A stretch of 12,192 nt of DNA from Candidatus Corynebacterium faecipullorum (GTDB taxonomy: Bacteria > Actinomycetota > Actinomycetes > Mycobacteriales > Mycobacteriaceae). The notes beneath the pieces were generated by a model that worked only from the letters and a program-made list of their open reading frames with translations, made no database searches and was not told the DNA's origin. The DNA is taken from assembly GCA_019114925.1 (NCBI GenBank), contig DXEO01000020.1, forward strand, positions 1 through 12,192. Direction: 5' to 3'. Both the position numbers and the translations under genes were made by a program. Shown one piece after another: positions 1-7,436 of the stretch; positions within the stretch are counted from its first letter, which is position 1, and each line of letters begins with the position of its first letter.

Positions 1-549
1 GCGTATATTGCGGCGAACAGCGCGCCGGACCTGGACCCGAGCCAGTTCACCGCTCTCATGCGCCTGGACCATAACCGCACCTTGAGCCAGGTTTCCCTCA
101 AGACGGGCGTGCCTACCGCTGAGCTGAACAAGGTCGCCGTGTGGGGCAATCACTCTGCCTCCCAGTTCCCGGACCTGACTTTCTCCAACGCTGAGGTGGA
201 TGAGACCTGGTACAAGGAGGAGATGATCCCGAAGGTGGCCAAGCGCGGCGCCGAGATCATCGCCGTGCGCGGGCATTCCTCGGCTGCCTCCGCAGCGTCC
301 GCCGCAGTGGATCACATGCACGATTGGATCCACGGCACCGAGGATTGGCGCACCGCTGCCATCGTCTCGGATGGCTCCTATGGCGTGGACGAGGGCCTCG
401 TCGCAGGTTTCCCCACCGTCTCCCGCGACGGCAAGTGGGAAATCGTCCAAGGACTCGAGCTCAACGACTTCCAGAAGGAGCGCATCGAGGCCTCGGTTCA
501 GGAGTTGCGTGAGGAGCGCGAGGCCGTAGCCCACCTGCTCAAGGGCTAA
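1..549 (+). CDS. mdh: Malate dehydrogenase, C-terminal part (5' end outside window)
   Basis: NAD-dependent malate dehydrogenase interconverts malate and oxaloacetate in the TCA cycle, in the cytosol. The reading frame is open from base 1 and ends at TAA 547-549, giving 182 residues of the C-terminal half. Visible family features are the NSAPDLDPSQFTALMRLDHNRT segment (Asp-x-x-Arg substrate/proton-relay region) and VWGNHS, which carries the catalytic histidine. The LDHNR and WGNHS spelling is typical of the cytosolic-type MDH of actinobacteria, not of lactate dehydrogenases. The N-terminal NAD-binding Rossmann half lies upstream. The stop codon overlaps the panC stop on the other strand by 4 bp (546-549). 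No terminator is seen, since panC begins immediately on the opposite strand. Identification is confident; the upstream start and promoter cannot be judged. Confidence 0.93.
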   Translation, partial: AYIAANSAPDLDPSQFTALMRLDHNRTLSQVSLKTGVPTAELNKVAVWGNHSASQFPDLTFSNAEVDETWYKEEMIPKVAKRGAEIIAVRGHSSAASAASAAVDHMHDWIHGTEDWRTAAIVSDGSYGVDEGLVAGFPTVSRDGKWEIVQGLELNDFQKERIEASVQELREEREAVAHLLKG

Positions 550-1373
550 GCCTGAAGCACCAAGTTATCAATGAGCCGCACCGGCCCCACCTGCGCCGCC
601 ACCAGCGCCAGGGCGGGCCGGTGTTGTGCATCAACGGGCTCGAGCGTGGCCGGATCCACCACCGTGAGATAGTCCACTGTGACGCCGGGGGAGGAGGCGA
701 GCTGGGCTTCCGCCTTCTCGAGGGAAGCACCATCCCGCAGCGCGAAGAGCGCTTGGGACAGCGCCACGGCTTGCTCGCGCTCGGCAGGGCTCAGGCGCGC
801 GTTCCGGCTGGACTCGGCCACGCCATCCGCCGCGCGGACGATGGGCGCGCTGACGATGTCGAGCGGCAGGTCGAGGTCCGCCACCAAGCGCCGAATAATG
901 GCCACCTGCTGGGCATCTTTCTGCCCAAAGTAGGCGCGATCCGGGTTAACTAGGTTAAACAGCTTGCTCACCACGGTGGCCACGCCGTCGAAATGACCGG
1001 GGCGTGAGGCGCCTTCCAAGACCGAGCCCATCTCGCCCGTGCGCACCCACACCCGCGGGGTGCCAGCCGGGTACATCTCCTCCACACTGGGGGCGAAAAT
1101 CACATCCACGCCCAGTGAATCCAGCAGCGCGGCATCCGCGTCCAGATCGCGCGGGTAAGCGCGGTAGTCCTCGCAGTCGCCTAGGTCGGTGAACTGGAGG
1201 GGATTGACAAAGACCGAGCACACCACGGTGTCGTTTTCTTCGCGGGCGCGGCGGATGAGGGAAGCGTGGCCGTCGTGAAGCGCGCCCATCGTGGGCACCA
1301 AGGCCACGGAACCGGACGCTGCTGCGCGGAAGGCTCGGAGTTCAGATTTAGTTGTGAGGATCTTCATGGCCAA
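546..1373 (-). CDS. panC: Pantothenate synthetase (pantoate-beta-alanine ligase)
   Basis: PanC condenses pantoate with beta-alanine using ATP, giving AMP, PPi and pantothenate; it is the last step of vitamin B5 synthesis and is cytosolic. The 275-residue product matches the family length. Key motifs are MGALHDGH (29-36, the HIGH-like nucleotide motif), NPLQF (57-61, pantoate/beta-alanine binding), GQKDAQQ (150-156) and SSRN (188-191, KMSKS-equivalent). The gene follows panB by 4 nt. Two starts are possible: TTG at 1373-1371 and ATG at 1367-1365. The Shine-Dalgarno-like GAGGA lies at the panB stop, 8 nt before the TTG but 14 nt before the ATG, so the TTG was chosen; the ATG would shorten the protein by only two residues. 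The 3' end overlaps mdh tail to tail. Expression is presumably from the panB promoter. Confidence 0.95.
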   Translation of the reverse strand: MAMKILTTKSELRAFRAAASGSVALVPTMGALHDGHASLIRRAREENDTVVCSVFVNPLQFTDLGDCEDYRAYPRDLDADAALLDSLGVDVIFAPSVEEMYPAGTPRVWVRTGEMGSVLEGASRPGHFDGVATVVSKLFNLVNPDRAYFGQKDAQQVAIIRRLVADLDLPLDIVSAPIVRAADGVAESSRNARLSPAEREQAVALSQALFALRDGASLEKAEAQLASSPGVTVDYLTVVDPATLEPVDAQHRPALALVAAQVGPVRLIDNLVLQA

Positions 1374-1377
1374 AACT

Positions 1378-2199
1378 TTAGTCCTCGAAGGACTCCTCGG
1401 CGCTAGGGAAGGAGCGTTCGTTCACATCTGACACGTACTCCTTCGCGCCCTCCAGCAGCGCGCCGCGCAGGTCCGCGTAGCGGCGCACGAAGCGCGGTGC
1501 CTTGGGTCCACCCAAGCCGAAGGCATCGGTCCACACCAGAATCTGGCCGTCGGTCTGCGCACCCGCGCCGATACCAATGGTGGGGATGGGAAGCTCCTTG
1601 GTCACCTCCCCAGCCAGCACGGCCGGGACCATCTCCAGGACCACAGCGAAGGCGCCGGCCTCGGCGAGGGCGCGGGCGTCGTCGCGAAGCTTCTCCGCGC
1701 CGGCACCGCGGCCTTGGACCACGAAGCCGCCCAAGGCGTGAACCTGTTGGGGCGTGAAGCCGATGTGGGCGCAGACGGGTATGCCGGCGTCGACAAGCGC
1801 GGCGACGATGGGCGCGCGTTCGGCACCGCCCTCCAACTTGATGCCTTGCGCCCCCGTTTCCTTCATGACGCGCACGGCAGACTCCAGGGCCTGGGTGGGG
1901 CCGGCCTCATAGGAGCCGAAAGGCAAGTCCACGACCACGAAGGCGCGGGAGGTGGCTGAGACCACGGCGCGGGCCAGCGGAATGATCTCATCGAGGGTGA
2001 GAGACAGCGTGGTTTCGCGGCCCAGGACCACATTGGCCAGGGAATCGCCGACGAGTAAGAGATCTACCCCGGCTTCATCGAAGATTTCGGCGGTCATGCA
2101 GTCATAGCTCGTTAGGCACGCGAAGGCTTGAGAGTTTTCTTTGGCACGGGCGAAATGGCGGGTGCGGAGGCGGGCGCGGTGGCCAGGATTGTGAGACAT
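1378..2199 (-). CDS. panB: 3-methyl-2-oxobutanoate hydroxymethyltransferase
   Basis: PanB transfers a hydroxymethyl group from 5,10-methylene-THF to alpha-ketoisovalerate, making ketopantoate, the first committed step to pantothenate. The 273-residue TIM-barrel protein shows LTSYDCMTAEIFDEAG (29-44), the metal-site aspartates in VGDSLANVVLG (D52) and VVVDLPFGSY (D91), KLEGG (E123), HIGFTPQ (145-151), VLEMVP with the likely catalytic Glu189, and GIGAGAQTDGQILVW (209-223). The ATG at 2199-2197 was chosen because the basic RTRHF segment expected near the N-terminus follows at residue 12. A TAGAGT -10 box ends 6 nt before the ATG, so the message may be leaderless. panB is first in a panB-panC operon, diverges from valS, and lies between mdh and valS. 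Confidence 0.95.
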   Translation of the reverse strand: MSHNPGHRARLRTRHFARAKENSQAFACLTSYDCMTAEIFDEAGVDLLLVGDSLANVVLGRETTLSLTLDEIIPLARAVVSATSRAFVVVDLPFGSYEAGPTQALESAVRVMKETGAQGIKLEGGAERAPIVAALVDAGIPVCAHIGFTPQQVHALGGFVVQGRGAGAEKLRDDARALAEAGAFAVVLEMVPAVLAGEVTKELPIPTIGIGAGAQTDGQILVWTDAFGLGGPKAPRFVRRYADLRGALLEGAKEYVSDVNERSFPSAEESFED

Positions 2200-2205
2200 G
2201 CTCTT

Positions 2206-2211
2206 ACTCTA
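2206..2211 (-). promoter_or_regulatory. Putative panBC -10 element (leaderless start)
   Basis: On the minus strand TAGAGT fits the corynebacterial -10 pattern TAnAnT. It ends 6 nt before the panB ATG (2199), so transcription would begin at or next to the start codon. A matching -35 is poor (TCAACT, 2234-2229, 17-bp spacer, three matches to TTGACA), which is common in this genus. Inferred from sequence only. Confidence 0.45.
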
Positions 2212-2243
2212 GACAGGGCGTTAGTGCCAGTTGACGCACAGGG

Positions 2244-2249
2244 TAGAGT
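2244..2249 (+). promoter_or_regulatory. Putative valS operon -10 element (leaderless start)
   Basis: TAGAGT, the same hexamer as in the divergent panB promoter, lies 7 nt before the proposed GTG start of valS at 2257. The start of transcription would fall on or next to the GTG. No convincing -35 is present (TTAGTG at 2221-2226 is weak) and there is no good Shine-Dalgarno sequence before the GTG, which favours leaderless translation. Confidence 0.4.
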
Positions 2250-2256
2250 TGGCCAG

Positions 2257-4995
2257 GTGACTGATCAGAATAAAGAGCAACTCGTTGGCACCAACCGCGC
2301 GGACCAGCTTCCCAAGTCCTGGGAGCCGCAGGCAGTAGAGAAAGACCTCTACGAAGGCTGGGTGAACGCCGGTTACTTCACCCCGGACGCTTCCTCGGAG
2401 GCGGAGCCCTATTCCATCGTGCTGCCGCCGCCGAACGTCACCGGCCAACTGCACATGGGCCATGCCCTCGACCACACTCTGATCGACTCCATCATTCGCC
2501 GCAAGCGCATGCAGGGTTATGCCACCTTATGGCTGCCGGGCGCTGACCACGCCGGTATCGCTACCCAGACCAAGGTGGAGGCCCGCCTGCGCGAGCAGGA
2601 AGGAAAAAAGCGCTGGGACTATGAGCGCGAGGAATTCATCAACAAGGTCTGGGAGTGGAAGAAAGAGTTCGGCGGCACCATCCAGAACCAGATGCGCGCC
2701 ATCGGTGACTCGGTGGACTGGTCCCGCGAGCGCTTTACGCTGGATGATGGCCTCTCCCGCGCCGTCCAGACCATCTTCAAGACCCTCTACGACGAAGGCC
2801 TGATCTACCAGGCCAACCGCCTGGTCAACTGGTCCCCGGTTCTGGAGACCGCCGTCTCCGATATCGAGGTCGTCTACAAGGACGTCGAGGGTGAGCTGGT
2901 GTCCATTCGTTATGGCTCGCTGAACGACGATGAACCGCACCTCATCGTGGCCACCACTCGTGTGGAAACGATGCTGGGCGACGTCGCGATCGCCGTCCAC
3001 CCCGAGGACGAGCGCTACGCCCACCTGGTGGGCAAGGAGCTGCCGCACCCCTTCCGCGATGACCTGAGCCTGAAGATCATCGCCGATGACTACGTGGACA
3101 TGGAATTCGGTACTGGTGCGGTGAAGATCACCCCGGCACACGATCCGAATGACTACGCCATGGGCCTGCGCCATGACCTGGACATGCCCACCATCATGGA
3201 CACCACCGGGCACATCGCAAACACCGGCACGAAATTCGACGGCCTGACCCGCGAAGAGGCCCGCGTGGAGATCCGCGAGGCGCTGCGCGAGCAGGGCCGC
3301 ATTGTCAAGGAGATCCGCCCCTACGTCCACTCCGTGGGCCACTCGGAGCGCTCCGGCGAGCCGATTGAGCCGCGCCTGAGCCTGCAGTGGTTCGTGGCCG
3401 TGGAAAAGATGGCCAAGATGTCCGGCGATGCCGTCCGCGAAGGGGACACCACCATCCACCCGAAGTCCCTGGAGCCGCGCTACTTCGAGTGGGTCGATGA
3501 TATGCACGACTGGTGCATCTCCCGCCAGCTGTGGTGGGGCCACCGCATCCCCATCTGGTACGGGCCAGAGGGCGAGGACGGCCAGCGCGACATCATCTGC
3601 CTCGGCCCCGACGAGGAAGCACCGGAAGGCTACGTCCAAGACCCGGACGTTCTGGACACCTGGTTCTCCTCTGCGCTGTGGCCCTTCTCCACGATGGGCT
3701 GGCCGGAGAAGACCGCCGATCTGGAGAAGTTCTTCCCCACGAACGTGCTGGTCACCGCCTATGACATCCTCTTCTTCTGGGTCGCACGCATGATGATGTT
3801 CGGCACCTTCGCCGGCGCCCACACCCCGGAGCTGCTCGGTGAAGGCAAGGATGGCCGCCCGCAGGTTCCGTTCACCGACATCTACCTCCACGGCCTCGTG
3901 CGCGATGAGCAGGGCCGCAAGATGTCGAAGTCCCTGGGCAATGGCATCGACCCGATGGATTGGGTGCGCGACTATGGTGCGGACGCACTGCGCTTCACCC
4001 TGGCCCGCGGTGCCAACCCGGGCGTGGACCTGCCGCTGGCTGTCGACGCTGCCGCCGCCGGCCGCAACTTCGCCACCAAGCTGTTTAACGCCACCAAGTT
4101 CGCGCTCATGAACGGCGCGGGCGTGGCGGAGCTGCCGGCACGTGACACGCTGACCGACGCCGACCGTTGGATCCTCGACCGCTCCGAGGAGGTCCGCGCC
4201 AAGGTCGACGCCTACCTGGATGACTACCAGTTCGCCAAGGCCAATGAGCTGCTCTACCACTTCGTGTGGGATGAGCTGTGTGACTGGTACCTGGAGATTG
4301 CCAAGACCCAGATCCCGCGTGATTTCGATGCGGCGAGCGCCGAGGAGCAGGCCACCGGACGCACGACCCAGATCGTTCTGGGCCGCGTGCTCGACCTGGT
4401 CCTGCGCCTGCTGCACCCGACGATGCCTTTCGTCACCGAGGTACTGTGGAAGGCTCTGACTGGCGGGGAGACCATCGTCACCGCACAGTGGCCTACCCAG
4501 GATCACACCAACGGTGGCGCGGAGAAGGATGAGGTGGCTGCCCGCCGCATTCAGGACGCGGACAAGCTCATCACCGAGCTGCGCCGCTTCCGCTCCGATC
4601 AGGGTGTGAAGCCTTCCCAGAAGGTGCCGGGCCGCCTCGATTTCGCTGCGGCCGACCTGCAGGCGCAGGAGGGGCTCATCCGCAACCTGGCTAATACCAC
4701 CGCGCCGGGCGAGGACTTCACTGCCTCCGCCTCGATCGAGGTGCGCTTGTCCCAGGCCACCGTCGAGGTCACCCTGGATACTTCCGGCGCCGTCGACGTC
4801 GCCGCTGAGCGCAAGCGCCTAGAGAAGGATCTGGCCAAGGCCCAGAAGGAGCTGGACCAGACCGGCAAGAAGCTGGGCAGCGAAGCCTTCCTGTCCAAGG
4901 CTCCGGAAGCAGTCGTGGAGAAGATCCGTACCCGCCAGCAGGTGGCCCAGGAGGAGGTCGAGCGCATCACCGCACGTCTGGAGGGACTCAAGTAG
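2257..4995 (+). CDS. valS: Valyl-tRNA synthetase
   Basis: ValS charges tRNA-Val with valine and edits misactivated threonine; it is an essential cytosolic class I synthetase. With the GTG start at 2257 the protein has 912 residues, normal for bacterial ValS. Features in order: PPPNVTGQLHMGH with the HIGH motif as HMGH (66-69); the editing domain with TTRVETMLGD (233-242) and HDPND (295-299); WCISRQLWWGHRIP (419-432); KMSKS (555-559); the anticodon-binding domain; and a C-terminal coiled coil rich in Lys, Glu and Leu (about 845-912), the tRNA-contacting arm. The frame is open back to 2128, but that start would cross the panB gene and the divergent promoter. TDQNKEQLVGTNRADQLPKS is the expected N-terminus, so the GTG was chosen. 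Its TAG stop shares one base with the folC start. Confidence 0.96.
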   Translation: MTDQNKEQLVGTNRADQLPKSWEPQAVEKDLYEGWVNAGYFTPDASSEAEPYSIVLPPPNVTGQLHMGHALDHTLIDSIIRRKRMQGYATLWLPGADHAGIATQTKVEARLREQEGKKRWDYEREEFINKVWEWKKEFGGTIQNQMRAIGDSVDWSRERFTLDDGLSRAVQTIFKTLYDEGLIYQANRLVNWSPVLETAVSDIEVVYKDVEGELVSIRYGSLNDDEPHLIVATTRVETMLGDVAIAVHPEDERYAHLVGKELPHPFRDDLSLKIIADDYVDMEFGTGAVKITPAHDPNDYAMGLRHDLDMPTIMDTTGHIANTGTKFDGLTREEARVEIREALREQGRIVKEIRPYVHSVGHSERSGEPIEPRLSLQWFVAVEKMAKMSGDAVREGDTTIHPKSLEPRYFEWVDDMHDWCISRQLWWGHRIPIWYGPEGEDGQRDIICLGPDEEAPEGYVQDPDVLDTWFSSALWPFSTMGWPEKTADLEKFFPTNVLVTAYDILFFWVARMMMFGTFAGAHTPELLGEGKDGRPQVPFTDIYLHGLVRDEQGRKMSKSLGNGIDPMDWVRDYGADALRFTLARGANPGVDLPLAVDAAAAGRNFATKLFNATKFALMNGAGVAELPARDTLTDADRWILDRSEEVRAKVDAYLDDYQFAKANELLYHFVWDELCDWYLEIAKTQIPRDFDAASAEEQATGRTTQIVLGRVLDLVLRLLHPTMPFVTEVLWKALTGGETIVTAQWPTQDHTNGGAEKDEVAARRIQDADKLITELRRFRSDQGVKPSQKVPGRLDFAAADLQAQEGLIRNLANTTAPGEDFTASASIEVRLSQATVEVTLDTSGAVDVAAERKRLEKDLAKAQKELDQTGKKLGSEAFLSKAPEAVVEKIRTRQQVAQEEVERITARLEGLK

Positions 4996-6524
4996 TGGCG
5001 GAGGAGAAGAACCGCGAGGAATTCGAGCTCGTCGATGCCCTCGCGGAGGGCACCGATGGCGGGCCGGTCGAAATCACCGATTCCGGCCTGACCCTTAACC
5101 TCGGCGGCGAAGAGGATTACGTGGAGGCCGCTCCCGAGCAGGCCACGCCAGAAGAACTCGCGGAGCTCGCCGAGGTCACCGCGGAGCTCAACGCCCGCGC
5201 CCCAGAGACCATCATCGAGCCGAGCCTCGAGCGCATCGAGATGCTCATGGATCTCTTGGGTAACCCGGAGCGTTCCTTCCACGTCATCCAAGTCGCTGGT
5301 ACCAACGGCAAGTCCTCGACCGCCCGCATGATCGATTCGCTGCTGCGCGCCTTCCACCGCCGTGTAGGCCTGGTCACCAGCCCGCACCTGCAGCTGGTCA
5401 CCGAGCGCATCGGCATCGACGGCCACCCCATCCACCCGCGTGACTTCGTGCGCATCTGGCGCGAAATCAAGCCCTATGTGGAGATGGTGGATTCCCGCTC
5501 CGACATTCCCATGTCCACCTTCGAAGTGCTTGTTGCCATTTCCTACGCAGCCTTCGCCGATGCACCCATCGACGTCGCCGTCGTCGAGGTCGGCCTCGGC
5601 GGCACGTGGGACGCCACCAACGTGGTCAACGCAGAGGTGGCCGTGGTCATGCCGGTAGGCCTCGACCACACGGACTACCTCGGTGACACCATCACGGAGA
5701 TTGCCGGTGAGAAGGCCGGCATCATCAAAGCCCGCGCGCACGATGCCGAGGACGTGCTCACGCCGGGCGAAAACATCGCTATCATCGCCGAGCAAGACCC
5801 GGAAGCCATGCGCGTGCTGTTGCAACGCACCGTGGACGTCGGAGCCGGCGTGGCCCGCGCGGGCTCGGAATTCGCTGCGCTGGAATCGCGCATCGCAGTG
5901 GGCGGCCAGCAGCTGAGCATCCAGGGCCTGGGTGGGATGTACGAAGACATCTTCCTGCCGCTGCACGGCGAGCACCAAGCCAAGAACGCGGCCGTGGCCT
6001 TGGCCGCGGTGGAGGCCTTCTTCGGGGCGTCGGCAGGCCACCCGCTCGACATTGCCTCGGTGCGCACCGGCTTTGCCAAGGCCATTTCCCCCGGCCGGCT
6101 GGAGCGCGTGCGCACCAGCCCCACGACCTTCCTTGACGCCTGCCACAATCCGCACGGCGCCAAGGCTCTGGCCGCAGCGCTCGACCGCGATTTCGATTTC
6201 GCGCGCCTCATCGGCGTGGTCTCCATCTTCACAGACAAGGATGCCGCCGGCATCCTCACTGCGCTTGAGTCGGTCCTCACGGAAGTCGTGATCACGCAGA
6301 ACACCTCGCCGCGTGCCCGCGATGCCTATGAGCTGGCGGAGCTGGCCCGCGATATCTTCGGCGAAGAGCGAGTGTACGTCGAGCCCGACCTCCCCAGTGC
6401 CTATACTCAGGCCGTTGAATTGGCGGAGGATGCCGATGTGCAGTCCGGTTCCGGCATCGTGATTACTGGCTCGGTGGTCACCGCCGGTGACGCCCGCGCA
6501 CTCTTTGGAAAGGAACCCGCATGA
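4995..6524 (+). CDS. folC: Folylpolyglutamate synthase / dihydrofolate synthase
   Basis: FolC adds glutamate to dihydropteroate (making dihydrofolate) and to tetrahydrofolates, using ATP; it is a cytosolic Mur-ligase-family enzyme. The 509-residue frame shows the P-loop GTNGKSS (102-108), TSPHL (SPHL at 129-132), EVGLGG (198-203) with the Mg-binding glutamate, LDHTDYLGDT and the GEKAGIIK region with the candidate carbamylated lysine, and DACHNPHG (381-388), the variant of DGAHNP in the C-terminal domain. The first 55 or so residues form an acidic, low-complexity extension before the conserved ELNARAPETIIEPSLERIE; a shorter such extension is familiar in corynebacterial FolC. The GTG start overlaps the valS stop by one base (TAGTG), and the TGA stop overlaps the next ATG by 4 nt, so translation is probably coupled. 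Whether both activities are present cannot be read from the sequence alone. Confidence 0.94.
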   Translation: MAEEKNREEFELVDALAEGTDGGPVEITDSGLTLNLGGEEDYVEAAPEQATPEELAELAEVTAELNARAPETIIEPSLERIEMLMDLLGNPERSFHVIQVAGTNGKSSTARMIDSLLRAFHRRVGLVTSPHLQLVTERIGIDGHPIHPRDFVRIWREIKPYVEMVDSRSDIPMSTFEVLVAISYAAFADAPIDVAVVEVGLGGTWDATNVVNAEVAVVMPVGLDHTDYLGDTITEIAGEKAGIIKARAHDAEDVLTPGENIAIIAEQDPEAMRVLLQRTVDVGAGVARAGSEFAALESRIAVGGQQLSIQGLGGMYEDIFLPLHGEHQAKNAAVALAAVEAFFGASAGHPLDIASVRTGFAKAISPGRLERVRTSPTTFLDACHNPHGAKALAAALDRDFDFARLIGVVSIFTDKDAAGILTALESVLTEVVITQNTSPRARDAYELAELARDIFGEERVYVEPDLPSAYTQAVELAEDADVQSGSGIVITGSVVTAGDARALFGKEPA

Positions 6525-6967
6525 GCCCCCGCAAACCTGTCCCTGAGGAGGAGATTGGCCCGCTCGGACTAGGCCAAGCGCCGGCCAAGGATCCCCTCAA
6601 GCAATTCGGCGGCATGGTGGTGGCCAGCTCCCTCACGCTGGAGCTCATCACCTTTGTCTTGGCGCTGCCGATGCTGTACAAGCTCTATGACGGCACCTTG
6701 TGGACCCCGTTCAACTACGGCGTGGTGATCGGTTTTATGGTGCTGCTCCTGGCGTCTTTCCCCTTCATGAATAAGCCGTGGATCGTCGGGGTACAGATTG
6801 TCCTCCACGTCATCGGTATCGTTCTCGGCTTTATAGTCCACTGGTCCGTGGCGACCATCTTCATCATTTTCGCCCTGCTCTGGGCACTCGCGGCCTATAT
6901 GCGTTCGGTGATCGTCGCCCGCATGGAGCGCGGCTACCTCACCACGCAGCACCTGACTGAGAAGTAG
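6521..6967 (+). CDS. DUF4233-family four-helix membrane protein
   Basis: A 148-residue integral membrane protein of unknown function. The N-terminal 28 residues are hydrophilic (basic MSPRK, then PEEE). Four hydrophobic segments follow at about 30-54, 64-82, 86-106 and 108-127, with a short charged C-terminal tail. Size, helix pattern and position directly after folC and before ndk match the DUF4233 family, a conserved actinobacterial folC neighbour; this assignment is from memory of the family. The ATG overlaps the folC stop as ATGA, so it is the third gene of the valS-folC operon and probably translationally coupled. No catalytic motif is visible. The constant link with folC hints at a role near folate or envelope physiology, but this is speculation. 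Confidence 0.8.
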   Translation: MSPRKPVPEEEIGPLGLGQAPAKDPLKQFGGMVVASSLTLELITFVLALPMLYKLYDGTLWTPFNYGVVIGFMVLLLASFPFMNKPWIVGVQIVLHVIGIVLGFIVHWSVATIFIIFALLWALAAYMRSVIVARMERGYLTTQHLTEK

Positions 6968-6976
6968 GCCGCCGCG

Positions 6977-7431
6977 GTGTATATCCGGCCGGAGCTGCGC
7001 GCGGGCGCGGCTTTTATGTCGCTGTGGGATCCGACCAACCCGCTGACCCGCCGCGCCGGGCGCATCGTGCCAGCGCTGTGGCCGGCACCCCTAATCCAGG
7101 GCGTGCGCACGCGGCGGGTGAAGAATGCCGAAATCCACGCGACCATCCATAGCCCGGAAACCCCGACGCGCCCTATGCCGTGCCTGGCCGCCGCGCGGAT
7201 CTGTCCGGCCTACCACCGGCGTGGCTGTATACGGGCAGCAGCGAGCTTTTCTACGGCGAGATTATGGATTACGCCGAGCGCCTGAAAACTGCTGGTGTGC
7301 CTACACAGTGTGAGGTCGTCGACGGCGGTGTGCATGCCTTCGAGTTGTGGGCTCCCCATACTGCGGCAACAAAGCGCCTGCTCGTGAGCTCTCGCGTCTG
7401 GCTGCAGTCGATTCTCAACGCGCTAGACTAA
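6977..7431 (+). pseudogene. Alpha/beta hydrolase (HSL/fold-3 type) remnant with internal deletion and frame change
   Basis: Two pieces of one gene lie in different frames. From GTG 6977 the frame reads YIRPELRAGAAFMSLWDPTN and continues through RRVKNAEIHATIHSPE (to about 7155), resembling the N-terminal cap region of lipase/esterase-like hydrolases. From about 7153, one frame over and just after a TAG at 7150-7152, the sequence reads DAPYAVPGRRADLSGLPPAW, then LYTGSSELFYGEIMDYAERL, then GGVHAF. This is the C-terminal end of a fold-3 hydrolase, with the acid-loop region and the catalytic-His motif HAF, ending at TAA 7431. The central part with HGGG and the GxSxG nucleophile elbow, roughly 150 residues, is absent. 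It starts 9 nt after the DUF4233 stop. The second piece has no internal stop, so the damage is probably recent. A sequencing error could explain a frameshift but not the missing centre. Confidence 0.72.
7424..7429 (+). promoter_or_regulatory. Putative -10 element for the small membrane-protein gene at 7437
   Basis: TAGACT fits TAnAnT and lies 7 nt before the ATG at 7437. It sits within the last codons of the hydrolase remnant. No Shine-Dalgarno-like sequence with good spacing precedes the ATG, and the -35 region is weak. A leaderless transcript is inferred. Confidence 0.4.
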
Positions 7432-7436
7432 CGGGC

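Noticed and set aside
2128..2256. An upstream ATG start for valS at 2128
   Set aside because: It would cover the 5' end of panB and the divergent promoters, and the added residues do not resemble ValS. The GTG at 2257 gives the expected N-terminus.
2527..4506. A 659-codon open frame on the minus strand inside valS
   Set aside because: It is antisense to a full-length ValS with every motif intact, has repetitive Asp/Val/Gly/His composition and no recognisable domain. Such frames are common opposite high-GC genes.
4599..6155. A 518-codon minus-strand frame across valS and folC
   Set aside because: Antisense to two confirmed genes and without family resemblance; explained by GC-rich codon usage.
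6977..7431. Two separate small genes (6977-7285 and 7180-7431)
   Set aside because: Their translations read as the two ends of one hydrolase in different frames; past the join the first becomes nonsense.
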